From Arthrobacter subterraneus (lineage in GTDB: Bacteria; Actinomycetota; Actinomycetes; Actinomycetales; Micrococcaceae): a stretch of 64,000 nt of DNA. This document shows, in pieces, positions 27,039 through 36,114 of the stretch (position 1 is the stretch's first letter; each line of letters starts with the position of its first letter). The notes beneath the pieces were generated by a model. It made no database searches. It saw only the letters and a list, made by a program, of their open reading frames with translations, and was not told the origin of the DNA. The position numbers and the translations under genes were made by a program. The stretch spans positions 551,722 through 615,721 of the forward strand of contig NZ_FNDT01000001.1 in the NCBI RefSeq assembly GCF_900099735.1, read 5' to 3'.

Positions 27039-28037
27039 TCAGGCCTCTCTCCCCTTCGACACCCAGGCAGGATCCGCGCTCCGCTCCCCCACCACAAGGT
27101 CCGCGGCCGCATCCAGCACATCGCAGTCCGCATCCGACAACCGCACCTCCAGCGCACCGACATTCTCATCAATACGTTCCGGTTTGCGGGTGCCGGGAAT
27201 CGGCACCACGGGCAGACCGAACTTCACTCCCTGCACCGCAAGCCAGGCCAGCGCCACCTGCGCGGGCGTGGCACCGGTGCGGGCCGCCACCGACTGGACA
27301 GCTTCCACTACGGCGGCATTGGCTTTGATCGCGTCCGCGCTGAACCGCGGGACACGATGGCGGAAATCACCGGCGGAGAGCGATTGCGACTGGACCGTGC
27401 CGGTGAGGAATCCGCGGCCGAGCGGTGAGTAGGGAACAAACCCGACTCCGAGCCTGGCGGCTGTCGGCACCACCTGCCGTTCCACATCCCGGCTCCAGAT
27501 CGACCATTCGCTCTGTACCGCGGCGATCGGATGCACCGCGTGCGCTGCGGCCAGTTCATCCGCGGTCACCTCCGAAAGGCCCAGATGGCGCACCTTTCCA
27601 GCCGACACCAGGTCCGCCATTGCGCCCACGGTCTCTTCAAGGGGTACCGACTCGTCCCTCCGGTGCATGTAGTAAAGGTCGATGACGTCGGTGCCCAGCC
27701 GCCGCAGACTCGCCTCCGCCGCACTCCGGACATAGGCGGCATCGCCGCGGACCCCGGTATAGCCGGCGGCCGGACTCCCCTGGATGCCGAACTTGGTGGC
27801 CACCTCGACCTCGTCCCGCCGTGCGGCCAGCAGCCGGCCCACCAGTTCCTCGTTGGTTCCCGCCCCGTAGATGTCCGCAGTGTCGATGAACGTCACACCG
27901 GCATCGACGGCGTGACGAAGAGTCTGCAGCGCCTGCTCCTGGTCAAGACCGCCGTAGACCTCGGTCAGCGCCATGCCGCCGAAACCCTGCGCGCTCACGG
28001 TGAAACCTGCTGCCAATTCAGTACGGGTCAGAGTCAT
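27039..28037 (-). CDS. Aldo/keto reductase
   Basis: A 332-residue NADPH-dependent oxidoreductase. The (beta/alpha)8 family motifs are seen: FIDTADIYG with catalytic Asp and Tyr, EVATKFG with Lys, and YYMHR with His. The C-terminal part has the GTRKPERIDENVGAL cofactor-binding region. This belongs to the AKR11/13-like group, reducing small aldehydes or ketones. It is monocistronic, downstream of nothing on its strand, and divergent from the transpeptidase gene. Substrate is unknown. Confidence 0.9.
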   Translation of the reverse strand: MTLTRTELAAGFTVSAQGFGGMALTEVYGGLDQEQALQTLRHAVDAGVTFIDTADIYGAGTNEELVGRLLAARRDEVEVATKFGIQGSPAAGYTGVRGDAAYVRSAAEASLRRLGTDVIDLYYMHRRDESVPLEETVGAMADLVSAGKVRHLGLSEVTADELAAAHAVHPIAAVQSEWSIWSRDVERQVVPTAARLGVGFVPYSPLGRGFLTGTVQSQSLSAGDFRHRVPRFSADAIKANAAVVEAVQSVAARTGATPAQVALAWLAVQGVKFGLPVVPIPGTRKPERIDENVGALEVRLSDADCDVLDAAADLVVGERSADPAWVSKGREA

Positions 28038-28127
28038 GTCTCCGATGGTATGCCGGTGGCGGTCAACCCGGACAGGGTGTGCCTGTGCTGTGGACAGAGA
28101 ACGCGGGTTCAGGAAGCGGTCGGCATA

Positions 28128-30080
28128 ATGGAGCGCATGGGGAAAACCGGAACGTCTCTGATCCTGACCGCCGCCATGGTGCTGTCTGTGTCTGCCTGCA
28201 CGCAGGCAGGTCCGAATCCGGAAGATGCCGCAGCACAGCTTGCCGAAGGCTTGACCAACCAGGACCTCAGCGGCATCGCCTTCTCGTCCGTTTCCGGCGA
28301 GGAAGCCACCGTACAGCTCGAAGAGATCAGCGCAGCCCTCGAACCGGTCTCACCCACGGTCTCCGTCGCGTCCGTCGAATCCACGGGTGATGACACCGCG
28401 ACAGCCCAGCTCAGTCACGTGTGGGACGTCGATCCGGGAGAAAGCGACTGGGCCTACACCACCACCGCGGAGCTGACCCTGGTCGATGACGTCTGGCAGG
28501 TGGCCTGGGACCCCTCCATCGCGGTCGACGGGCTGGGTGCCGACGCCTCCCTCGCTGTGTCGCGAGCACCCGCCGAACGCGCCGAGATTCTCGGTGCCGG
28601 CGGTGAGGTCCTTGTGACCGACCGCCCTGTCATTCGGGTGGGAATCGACAAGACGCTTGTTGAAGCGTCCGCCCTGGAATCGTCGGCGGCGGCACTGGCG
28701 GAACTGGTCGGAGTGGACGCCGCTACCTATACCGAACAGGTGCTCGGTGCCGGCGCGGAGGCGTTCGTTGAGGCGATCGTGCTCCGCGACAACGGGGACC
28801 GGCCCGTTTCGGACGCTGAGCTGGAGGCCATCCCGGGTGCCACCGGCATTCCCGACAGCCTCCCCCTGGCACCAACACGCAGCTTCGCGCGAGAGCTTCT
28901 GGGATCCGTGGGACCGGTGACCGCAGAGCTGGTGGAGCAGTCGGAGGGACGTCTGGAGGCCGGGGACTTAGCCGGGCTCTCCGGCCTCCAGCTGCAGTAC
29001 GACCAGCAGTTGGGCGGCACTCCCGGGATAGTCATCGAGGCCGTGACCGGCGAAGGTGAAACCCGTACCGGTGAGGTCCTGTTCGAGAAGGCTGCCGTGC
29101 CCGGCGAACCGCTCGAACTCACCCTCGACGCGGGCCTGCAGACACTCGCCGAGGAAGTGCTCGCCGAGGAGCCCTCCGCCTCCTCGATCGTTGCCATCCG
29201 GCCCTCCACCGGCGAGATCCTCACGGTGGCAAACGGTCCTGGCTCGGAAGGACTGCAGACGGCCCTGCTCGGTCAGTATCCTCCCGGGTCGACGTTCAAG
29301 GTGGCCACCTCGCTGGCCCTGCTCAAGAGCGGCTTCACCCCGGAGACAATCACCAATTGCCCTCCGGAGCTGGAGGTCGATGGCCGTACATTCACCAACG
29401 TACCCGGGTACCCTGTCGGGTTCACCGGGGAGATCCCCCTCCTCCAGGCTCTTGCACAGTCGTGTAACACCGGTTTCATCTCGCAGCGGGATACCGTGTC
29501 GCAGGAAGATCTGGCCTCCGCGGCGGCGGATCTCGGGATCGGGGTCGATGTTCCGATCGGCACCCCGGCCTTCTTCGGTTCGGTTCCGGCGGAGGCGGAC
29601 GGCACCACCCATGCCGCGTCCATGATCGGTCAGGGCGAGGTCCTTGTCTCTCCCCTCTCGCTGGCCATCATGGCGGCGTCGGTGGGAGCCGGGGAGCGGG
29701 TGGCTCCCACGCTCCTGGCCGGGGGCGGGGAGGAGTCGGTCGCGCCGTCGTCGTCCGCTTCAGCCCAGCCGTCTGCGGAGGCGACGGAAACGCCCGCCCC
29801 CAGTAACCTCACCGCGGACGAGGCGGCAGCGCTGCGCGAGATGATGGGAGCTGTGGTCACCGTGGGAGGTGCGCAACTGCTGGCTGATGTGCCGGGTGAA
29901 CCGGTCCTCGCCAAGACCGGTACTGCCGAGTTCGGTACGGAGGATCCGCCGCGGACCCACGCCTGGGTGGTGGCGCTGCAGGGTGACCTCGCCGTCGCCG
30001 TCTTTGTCGGGGAAGGCGAGCGCGGGTCCATTTCCGGCGGACCGCTGATGGAGGAGTTCCTGCGCGGGGCGGCTCAGTAG
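28128..30080 (+). CDS. Penicillin-binding transpeptidase lipoprotein with MecA_N-like domain
   Basis: A 650-residue secreted protein with a lipobox (LSVSAC, Cys near residue 24). An NTF2/MecA_N-like domain (about 30-150) and a PBP dimerisation domain follow. The transpeptidase domain has PGSTFKVA, SCNTG and KTGTAEFG. A Ser/Ala/Pro-rich insertion is present before the KTG region. It resembles mycobacterial PbpA-like or PBPb-lipo proteins rather than FtsI. Either ATG 28128 or ATG 28137 could start it: AGGAAG lies 11 nt before the first and GGAG only 3 nt before the second. No cell-division genes are adjacent. Confidence 0.9.
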   Translation: MERMGKTGTSLILTAAMVLSVSACTQAGPNPEDAAAQLAEGLTNQDLSGIAFSSVSGEEATVQLEEISAALEPVSPTVSVASVESTGDDTATAQLSHVWDVDPGESDWAYTTTAELTLVDDVWQVAWDPSIAVDGLGADASLAVSRAPAERAEILGAGGEVLVTDRPVIRVGIDKTLVEASALESSAAALAELVGVDAATYTEQVLGAGAEAFVEAIVLRDNGDRPVSDAELEAIPGATGIPDSLPLAPTRSFARELLGSVGPVTAELVEQSEGRLEAGDLAGLSGLQLQYDQQLGGTPGIVIEAVTGEGETRTGEVLFEKAAVPGEPLELTLDAGLQTLAEEVLAEEPSASSIVAIRPSTGEILTVANGPGSEGLQTALLGQYPPGSTFKVATSLALLKSGFTPETITNCPPELEVDGRTFTNVPGYPVGFTGEIPLLQALAQSCNTGFISQRDTVSQEDLASAAADLGIGVDVPIGTPAFFGSVPAEADGTTHAASMIGQGEVLVSPLSLAIMAASVGAGERVAPTLLAGGGEESVAPSSSASAQPSAEATETPAPSNLTADEAAALREMMGAVVTVGGAQLLADVPGEPVLAKTGTAEFGTEDPPRTHAWVVALQGDLAVAVFVGEGERGSISGGPLMEEFLRGAAQ

Positions 30081-30087
30081 GCGCCGC

Positions 30088-30492
30088 TCACCGCAGCTGC
30101 TGGGGGAACCGTGTGCCCGACGTCGGTACGATTTCCTTCCCGAGCGGCATCAGTGACACCGGGATGAGCTTGATGTTCGCGATGCCCAGGGGAATCCCGA
30201 TGATGCTGAGGAACATCGGGATGGACGTCAGTACGTGGCCGATGGCAATCCAGATGCCCGCGACCAGCACCCAGACCACGTTTCCGAGGGTTGAGAAGAA
30301 ATAGGTGCGGCCGCCGCGGTCCACCACAGACCGGCCAAACGGCCAGAGCGCGTAGGCACCGATGCGGAACGAGGCGATCCCAAAGGGGATGGTGACCACC
30401 AGCAGGCAGCACACGATGCCCGCCAGGAAGTAGCCGATCGCGAGCCAGATTCCGCCGAACAAAAGCCAAATGACATTCAGGAGTGCGTTCAT
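30088..30492 (-). CDS. YccF-domain inner membrane protein
   Basis: A 134-residue membrane protein with two YccF repeats: VTIPFGIASFRIGAYALWPFGR in the first half (given by its positions, about 34-54) and a matching IGIPLGIANIKL...MPLGKEIV in the second (about 98-126). Each half has a membrane helix pair. Function is unknown. ATG 30492 is chosen because the family begins MNALLNVIWLLFGG; an upstream in-frame start adds an unrelated hydrophilic extension. It is convergent with the transpeptidase gene and downstream of the helicase gene terminator. Confidence 0.88.
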   Translation of the reverse strand: MNALLNVIWLLFGGIWLAIGYFLAGIVCCLLVVTIPFGIASFRIGAYALWPFGRSVVDRGGRTYFFSTLGNVVWVLVAGIWIAIGHVLTSIPMFLSIIGIPLGIANIKLIPVSLMPLGKEIVPTSGTRFPQQLR

Positions 30493-30550
30493 GGTTCCAT
30501 TCTTCCCATCGTGGGCGGTCAAAGGCCATCAGGGGCTTCCCTGAAATGTC

Positions 30551-30612
30551 AGGAACCGGCAGAAATGCCACTGCCCACCGGGCTGTTGGGCTCGGTGGGC
30601 AGCGTGGTTCCT
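30551..30612. terminator. Two-tier hairpin after the DEAD-box helicase gene
   Basis: The core stem is CTGCCCACCG (30571) with CGGTGGGCAG (30593), flanked by an outer AGGAACC (30551) pairing with GGTTCCT (30606). It begins 12 bp after the helicase stop on the minus strand. No U-run is present. The core resembles the tRNA-Pro terminator core (GCCCACCG). Confidence 0.65.
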
Positions 30613-30624
30613 GCGGCGTACTGC

Positions 30625-32280
30625 CTAGCGGCCGCGGCGCTCGTTCGAAGCCGGTGCACTGGCCCGGCGTGAACCGGATGCACGGTTGCCGGACGGCCGG
30701 CCCGACGACGACGGCGCCAAAGCGCGCTGCCCCGAACTCCGCTGCCCGGAACCGGTCTGGGCCCCTCCACTGCGCGCGCCGCCGGCGCTGTGCGCGGCGA
30801 CGTCACCGGAGCGGGCCGAACGCGGCCGGCGGGTACGGTCGCCGCCTGCGGCAGCGCCCTCGCCCGTCCGACGGCGGTCGCTGTCCGTACCGAAGCGGGC
30901 AGCCTGCGGCTGGTCCTTGCGCCGCTCCGCGCGGTTGCCCTGGGGCTCCGCGGCGGCAACGCGCCCGCGGCCGCCACGGCCGCCGCGTCCACCTGCGGCA
31001 GGAGCGGCGCGACGGGCGCGCTTGCGCTGGGCGTTGGCGCCGGTCGATGACCCGCCGCCGCTGGACTCGCGCTGGGCCTGGAGTGCGGCGCGGGTCCGCG
31101 GATCGATCTTTTCCGCTACATCGCCGACGAGCTTGCCCACCAGCGGGGAGGTAGCGGAGACGTTTTCGAATGCGACATCGACGCCGGCCGCCCGCATGAG
31201 CTTCTGCACCTCACCCTTCTGCTCGGGCAGGGTGATGGTCACAACGGTGCCGTCCGACCCGGCGCGGGCCGTACGGCCGGAGCGGTGCAGGTACGCCTTG
31301 TGCTCTGTGGGCGGATCGACGTGGACCACCAGTTCAACATCATCCACGTGGACACCGCGGGCAGCGACATCGGTTGCGACGAGCACCCGCACATCACCGG
31401 TGGAGAACTCCGCGAGGTTCCGGTCGCGGGCATTCTGCGACAGGTTGCCGTGCAGATCGACGGCGGGGATACCGGCGTCGGTCAGGGTCTTGGCGAGCTT
31501 GCGCGCATGGTGCTTGGTGCGCATGAAGAGCACGCGCTTGCCCTTGCCCGAAGCGAGCTGGACGATGAGCTGCTTCTTCTGGGTCTGGTCACCGATGAGC
31601 AGGACGTGGTGCTCCATGGTGGTGACGGAGGCCTGGGTTGTGTCCACGGAGTGGGTCAGCGGGTTGGACAGGTAGCGCTGCACGATCTTGTCGACACCGT
31701 TGTCCAGTGTGGCGGAGAACAGCATGCGCTGGCCCTCGGCCGGTGTGGTGTCGAGGATCCGCTTCACTACGGGGAGGAAGCCGAGGTCGGCCATGTGGTC
31801 GGCCTCGTCGAGCACGGTGATCTCAACCGACTCAAGGGTGAGCAGCTTCTGGCCCATCAGGTCTTCGAGCCGGCCGGGGCAGGCAATGACAATGTCGACG
31901 CCGGCGCGCAGCGCCTTTTCCTGCCGGGCCTGTGACACTCCGCCGTAGATGACAGTGGTGTTGAGGCCGAGCTCCTGGGCCAGCGGTTCAACGGTGGCGT
32001 TGATCTGCGTGGCAAGTTCACGGGTAGGGGCCAGGATCAGCGCCAGCGGACGCCCGGGCTTGCGGCGGTAGGCCGCTTCACGCTCGGCGAGGCGGGACAC
32101 CATCGGCAGGGCAAACGCGAGGGTCTTTCCGGAGCCGGTGCGGCCGCGGCCCAGGACATCCCGGCCCGCGAGGGTGTCCGGGAGGGTCTTCACCTGGATG
32201 GGGAACGGTTCGGTGATTCCCTGGTCGGTAAGGGAACGAACCAGCGCTGTAGGCACGCCAAGGGCAGCAAAAGTAGTCAT
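30625..32280 (-). CDS. DEAD-box RNA helicase
   Basis: A 551-residue RNA helicase. Q motif, motif I (GRTGSGKT), PTRELA, DEAD (VLDEADHM), SAT and HRSGRTARAG are present in the first ~380 residues. The last ~170 residues are a low-complexity tail rich in Gly, Arg, Ser and Ala with RGGRGGRG runs, typical of actinobacterial RhlE-type helicases and expected to bind RNA or promote condensates. MTTFAALG at 32280 is the probable start; an in-frame start at 32364 is possible. Cold-shock or RNA-decay roles are family inference. Confidence 0.92.
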   Translation of the reverse strand: MTTFAALGVPTALVRSLTDQGITEPFPIQVKTLPDTLAGRDVLGRGRTGSGKTLAFALPMVSRLAEREAAYRRKPGRPLALILAPTRELATQINATVEPLAQELGLNTTVIYGGVSQARQEKALRAGVDIVIACPGRLEDLMGQKLLTLESVEITVLDEADHMADLGFLPVVKRILDTTPAEGQRMLFSATLDNGVDKIVQRYLSNPLTHSVDTTQASVTTMEHHVLLIGDQTQKKQLIVQLASGKGKRVLFMRTKHHARKLAKTLTDAGIPAVDLHGNLSQNARDRNLAEFSTGDVRVLVATDVAARGVHVDDVELVVHVDPPTEHKAYLHRSGRTARAGSDGTVVTITLPEQKGEVQKLMRAAGVDVAFENVSATSPLVGKLVGDVAEKIDPRTRAALQAQRESSGGGSSTGANAQRKRARRAAPAAGGRGGRGGRGRVAAAEPQGNRAERRKDQPQAARFGTDSDRRRTGEGAAAGGDRTRRPRSARSGDVAAHSAGGARSGGAQTGSGQRSSGQRALAPSSSGRPSGNRASGSRRASAPASNERRGR

Positions 32281-32598
32281 GTAAGGTACACGAACTTTCT
32301 TCTCATCTTCCCTGCGCACCGGTTGGTGCCCAGAGTCCGCCGAAGGAAAGTCAGACAGTGTCAACCGCTCTCACGATCTTGGGAGATAGCGCGGGACAAA
32401 AGAATGCGTTCATCGACGCAGGCTGCAGCTGTTCGGCTTCAAAGAAGCAACACGTGCCGCAGACAAGTGTTCCTAGCCTATCAGCAGTCCGGTTGCACAC
32501 CCGCCGCCGGACGGTGAGGATTGGGATTGTGTGAGCAAGCCCACCAGGTTCGCCGCACCGGAATCCCATCACGATCCCTTCCGCGAGCAGGAGAAACC
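32281..32598. other. 318-bp divergent intergenic region (helicase / M20 hydrolase)
   Basis: No gene or RNA family was recognised. On the minus strand a perfect TTGACA lies near 32355 but lacks a convincing -10 box. The helicase may have a leader of up to about 200 nt, as is common for cold-induced RNA helicases. An AGGAG ribosome site for the plus-strand M20 gene ends the region. Confidence 0.5.
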
Positions 32599-33828
32599 AT
32601 GTCCGACGCCGGCGCTGTCCGTTCCCACGCAACAGACCTTGCAGGGGAGGTAACCGAACTCCGCCACCGGCTGCACCAGGAACCGGAGATCGGCCTGCAC
32701 CTTCCGCGGACCCAGGAAAAGGTACTGGAGGCACTCGACGGACTCCCCTACGAGATCAGCGTCGGCCGGGACACCACGTCCGTGACGGCCGTGCTCCGCG
32801 GGACGGCGCCCGGTAACGGCGCACGGAAGCCCGTGGCGCTGCTGCGCGGTGACATGGACGCTCTGCCAGTGCAGGAGCAGACGGGAGTTTCCTACACCTC
32901 GCGTATCGATGGAGCCATGCATGCCTGCGGCCATGATCTGCACACGGCAATGCTCGCCGGGGCTGCCCGGCTCCTCGCCGACCGTCAGGAGGAGCTGGCC
33001 GGCGACGTCGTACTGATGTTCCAGCCGGGTGAGGAGGGTTTCGACGGCGCAGGGGTGATGATCCGCGAAGGCGTGCTGGAAGCCGCCGGGCGGCGGCCGG
33101 ATGCGGCCTACGGCATCCATGTGGTGTCCTCACTGCTGCCCAACGGACTGTTCGCCAGCAGGCCCGGCACGCTGATGTCGGCGTCCGACGGGCTCTACGT
33201 CACCGTTCACGGGGCCGGCGGTCATGGTTCCGCGCCGCACCGCGCCAAGGATCCGGTAACTGTTGCAGCGGAAATCGTGACGAGTCTGCAGACAATGATC
33301 ACTCGGCAGTTCGACATGTTCGATCCCGTGGTGCTCACCGTGGGCTTGCTGCACGCGGGAACCAAGCGGAACGTCATCCCCGAGTCGGCCCGTATCGAGG
33401 CAACCATCCGGACCTTCTCCGAGCAGAACAGGGACCTGATGCGCACCGCGATCCCGCGCCTGGTGAACGGCATCGCCGAGGCGCACGGGCTCTACGCAAC
33501 GGTCGAGTACGAAACCGAGTACCCGCTGACCGTGACAGATCCGGCCGAAACCTCGAACATCGAAAAGCACGTCCGGGACCTGTTCGGTGACGAGCGGTAC
33601 ACGCAGATGGTAAATCCGCTCAGCGGCTCCGAGGACTTCTCCCGGGTGCTGGCCGCCGTCCCCGGGAGCTTTGTGTTCCTCTCCGCCGTTCGGCCGGGTG
33701 CCGACCCGGCGGACACCGCCTTCAACCACTCGCCCTACGCCGCGTTTGACGACAGCATCCTGGCCGACGGCACGGCCCTCTACGCGCAACTGGCCCTGTC
33801 GCGGATCGCTGAACTGGCCTGCGCCTGA
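32599..33828 (+). CDS. M20-family amidohydrolase/peptidase
   Basis: A 409-residue metallo-hydrolase. Metal-binding motifs are GDMDALPVQEQTG, HACGHDLHTAML and QPGEEG; a dimerisation domain with GGHGSAPHRAKDP follows, and SGSEDFS near the C-terminus supplies the last ligand region. This is the IAA-amino-acid hydrolase/carboxypeptidase/hippurate hydrolase group (AmhX/AbgB-like). ATG 32599 has AGGAG upstream. It probably removes an acyl group from an N-acyl amino acid in the cytoplasm; the exact substrate is unknown. trmB follows 34 bp later. Confidence 0.9.
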   Translation: MSDAGAVRSHATDLAGEVTELRHRLHQEPEIGLHLPRTQEKVLEALDGLPYEISVGRDTTSVTAVLRGTAPGNGARKPVALLRGDMDALPVQEQTGVSYTSRIDGAMHACGHDLHTAMLAGAARLLADRQEELAGDVVLMFQPGEEGFDGAGVMIREGVLEAAGRRPDAAYGIHVVSSLLPNGLFASRPGTLMSASDGLYVTVHGAGGHGSAPHRAKDPVTVAAEIVTSLQTMITRQFDMFDPVVLTVGLLHAGTKRNVIPESARIEATIRTFSEQNRDLMRTAIPRLVNGIAEAHGLYATVEYETEYPLTVTDPAETSNIEKHVRDLFGDERYTQMVNPLSGSEDFSRVLAAVPGSFVFLSAVRPGADPADTAFNHSPYAAFDDSILADGTALYAQLALSRIAELACA

Positions 33829-33862
33829 TCCTGCTTTGGCGCCGCTCGGTACGCTGGTACCG

Positions 33863-34732
33863 ATGAGCACGCACCCTGATCCCCAGCCCTTCCCCGCCCA
33901 GCCCGTCTCCTTTGTGCGCCGCGGCTCCCGCCTGCAGGGCCGCCGTCGTGATGCCTGGGCCGAGCTGTCCGAGGGCCTGGTGGTCGAGGTGCCGCGCAGT
34001 TCTGCGGCGGACACCTCCGTGGATCCTTCCTGGGAGTACGACGCCGGAGCCTCCTTTGGCCGCGATGCTCCCCTCGTGATCGAAATCGGATCGGGCCTGG
34101 GCGAGGCGGTGGCGCACGCCGCCGCCGAAAACCCGGACCGCAACTTCCTCGCACTCGAGGTGTACAAACCGGGGCTCGCCCAGACCCTGCTGCGGATCGA
34201 TCAGCGGGGCCTGACCAACGTCCGGGTGGCGCAGGTCAACGCCGCCGAGGCACTGGCCACGATGATCCGCCCTGCCTCGGTCACCGAGCTCTGGGTGTTC
34301 TTCCCGGACCCGTGGCACAAGACCCGCCATCACAAGCGGCGGCTGGTCAAGGACTCATTTATCGAGCTGGCCGGGCGGGTGCTGGAACCCGGCGGCTTCC
34401 TGCGCCTTGCCACCGACTGGTCCGACTACGCCGCCCAGATGCGCGCCGCAGCGGAGAAATCCCCGCTGTTCGAGAACCTGCACGCAGGTGTTCGGGCGGG
34501 CGCGGAGAGCCCCCTCACCCAGGTGTGGGCCAGCGGTGTGGAGCACGAGGTCGGAGGCACTCCCCGCAGGGAGGGACGCGAGCCCGCCGGTACAGCCTCG
34601 CTGAACGAGGGCGAGGTGGACGCCCTCGGCGGCTGGGCTCCCCGGTTCGAGGGCCGCATCCTCACAAGCTTCGAGAACAAGGCGCATGACGCCGGCCGCA
34701 TGATCTTCGACCTGGCATACCGCCGCGTCTGA
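33863..34732 (+). CDS. trmB: tRNA (guanine-N7)-methyltransferase
   Basis: A 289-residue SAM-dependent enzyme making m7G46 in tRNA. Motif I is IEIGSGLGEAVA, and the tRNA-binding signature FFPDPWHKTRHHKRRLV is intact. The N-terminal extension of about 60 residues is common in actinobacterial homologues. ATG 33863 is chosen as the family start (MSTHPDPQPF); a longer frame overlapping the M20 gene is spurious. Convergent with the PspA-like gene. Confidence 0.94.
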   Translation: MSTHPDPQPFPAQPVSFVRRGSRLQGRRRDAWAELSEGLVVEVPRSSAADTSVDPSWEYDAGASFGRDAPLVIEIGSGLGEAVAHAAAENPDRNFLALEVYKPGLAQTLLRIDQRGLTNVRVAQVNAAEALATMIRPASVTELWVFFPDPWHKTRHHKRRLVKDSFIELAGRVLEPGGFLRLATDWSDYAAQMRAAAEKSPLFENLHAGVRAGAESPLTQVWASGVEHEVGGTPRREGREPAGTASLNEGEVDALGGWAPRFEGRILTSFENKAHDAGRMIFDLAYRRV

Positions 34733-34743
34733 GCGACGGTTCT

Positions 34744-34762
34744 CCAGAGGCTGCTGCCTTGG
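34744..34762. terminator. Weak hairpin between trmB and the PspA-like gene
   Basis: CCAGAGGC pairs with GCCTTGG around a TGCT loop (7 bp with one bulge) in the 36-bp convergent gap. Short and without a U-run, so only a possible terminator. Confidence 0.35.
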
Positions 34763-34768
34763 CGCTAC

Positions 34769-35455
34769 CTAGCCCTGCCCGCGTTGCTCAGCCCGGGCCT
34801 TCAGTTGGCGCAGCTCCTGCTCGGCCGCCTCGCGGGCTTCCAGCTCGCTGAACGCCTCCTCAAGCTTCCCGGCTGTTGGGTCGGACCAGGAGAGTTCCTC
34901 CTGCGCTGTCTGCAGGTGCCGCAGGCGCCGTGCTTCCTGTTCCGCTTCGCGGGCCGCACGCGCTGTTTCAGCGCTGTTCCCCGCCGAAGCTGAGACCGCG
35001 CCGCGGACGTTCAGTTCTGCCTGGGTTGCGCCGTGCTGGGCCTTCAGGGATTCATATCGAACCGCGTTCTCCTGCAGTGAAGTCTCCAACCGGTACAGGT
35101 CGGCTTCCAGCGAGTGGAACTGCCGGTCGACGTCGTCGCGCTGGCGGGTCAGCGAGTCCAGTCTCTTCTGCACCTCCAGTGCGCGGCGCAGCGCTGAGCG
35201 TGCAGCGTCGTCGTTGTTTTGCGCGACTGCGCGCTCCGCCTCCCGGTTGCACTGGTCCAGATCCGAGGCAGCCTGCCGCGCCAGAGTGTCGACGCGGTGC
35301 CGGACAGCGGCGAGATCCGCCACGCTCCGCCGGGCGCGATCAAGGTTCTCCTCCTGCTGGCGCTGGGAATCCCCGAGCGCTGCAATGGGATCGACCGGCT
35401 CGGCGGCGTTGCGGCGGGAGGAGATGATGCGTGAGATGCGGCGCCGGACAGACAC
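34769..35455 (-). CDS. PspA/IM30-like coiled-coil protein
   Basis: A 228-residue, almost wholly helical, charged protein. The start SVRRRISRII is amphipathic and basic, as in PspA/Vipp1 proteins that bind membranes, and the body has heptad-rich Arg/Glu/Gln/Leu repeats (e.g. LEVQKRLDSLTRQRDDV). The GTG start lies 5 nt after the stop of the upstream membrane protein gene, so the pair is co-translated. This supports a membrane-stress protein with a dedicated membrane partner. Assignment is by fold pattern; similarity to classical PspA is modest. Confidence 0.7.
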   Translation of the reverse strand: MSVRRRISRIISSRRNAAEPVDPIAALGDSQRQQEENLDRARRSVADLAAVRHRVDTLARQAASDLDQCNREAERAVAQNNDDAARSALRRALEVQKRLDSLTRQRDDVDRQFHSLEADLYRLETSLQENAVRYESLKAQHGATQAELNVRGAVSASAGNSAETARAAREAEQEARRLRHLQTAQEELSWSDPTAGKLEEAFSELEAREAAEQELRQLKARAEQRGQG

Positions 35456-35460
35456 TGGGG

Positions 35461-36066
35461 CTATGCCCGCCTGCTACCGGTGCCGTAGGCGGTGCTCCAG
35501 GTGTTGAGTGCCCCGATCTCCATAGTCAGGCGCGAGGTTGCCCGGTCCAACTGCCTGCTACCCGCTGCCTGGTGCACCTCGAGCAGGGTCCGCCGCAGTT
35601 GGGCGGAGAGATCACACAGGGAACTGACCTGTCGGGCGATGTCCCGGGCAAGCTCCTCACGCAGCGGCCGGTTCGGCTCCCGTTCGGCAAGGGCGAGACG
35701 CTCGCAGAGCACTGCCTCGGCCCGGGCGAGATCGTCTGCGGTGGCAGCCAGGTCGCCGGTCGGCGCGCCCTGGGCGATTGCCGCCGCAACCGAGCGGCGC
35801 GTCGCATCAGTGGAACGCTCAAGCTGCAGGCGGAGCCGCGCGAGCTCGCGTGATGACGCGTCAGTCGAGAAGGTCCGCAGGCGGCTTGAACCCCGCTCGA
35901 TCCTGCGGCGGAGAATTCCCGAGCGGCGGACTCGGCGGACGATCAGCCAGGTGCCTGTCGCTGCACCGATGGCGAGGACGCCAAGGACTGCGCCCCCGAA
36001 CAGTAGGAGCTGGAGAATGCCCTCCAGCAGGAATCCCGCGGCGTCTTCGAACTCTGAGTCAGGCAT
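35461..36066 (-). CDS. Single-pass membrane protein with cytoplasmic coiled coil (PspA-like partner)
   Basis: A 201-residue protein. After a short acidic head comes one long hydrophobic helix (about 12-43, LLLFGGAVLGVLAIGAATG), then a basic stop-transfer segment (RRVRRSGILRRRIERG). The remaining ~140 residues are helical and charged. I recognise no domain. It directly precedes the PspA-like gene and is likely its partner, perhaps recruiting it to the membrane as PspB/PspC do in Proteobacteria, but there is no sequence similarity to those. hspR lies downstream-independent, 49 bp upstream on the same strand. Confidence 0.7.
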   Translation of the reverse strand: MPDSEFEDAAGFLLEGILQLLLFGGAVLGVLAIGAATGTWLIVRRVRRSGILRRRIERGSSRLRTFSTDASSRELARLRLQLERSTDATRRSVAAAIAQGAPTGDLAATADDLARAEAVLCERLALAEREPNRPLREELARDIARQVSSLCDLSAQLRRTLLEVHQAAGSRQLDRATSRLTMEIGALNTWSTAYGTGSRRA

Positions 36067-36114
36067 GTATCAAGTGTGCCGTGGAATCCGGCTGCGCGCC
36101 ACGTGGGGGTGGGT

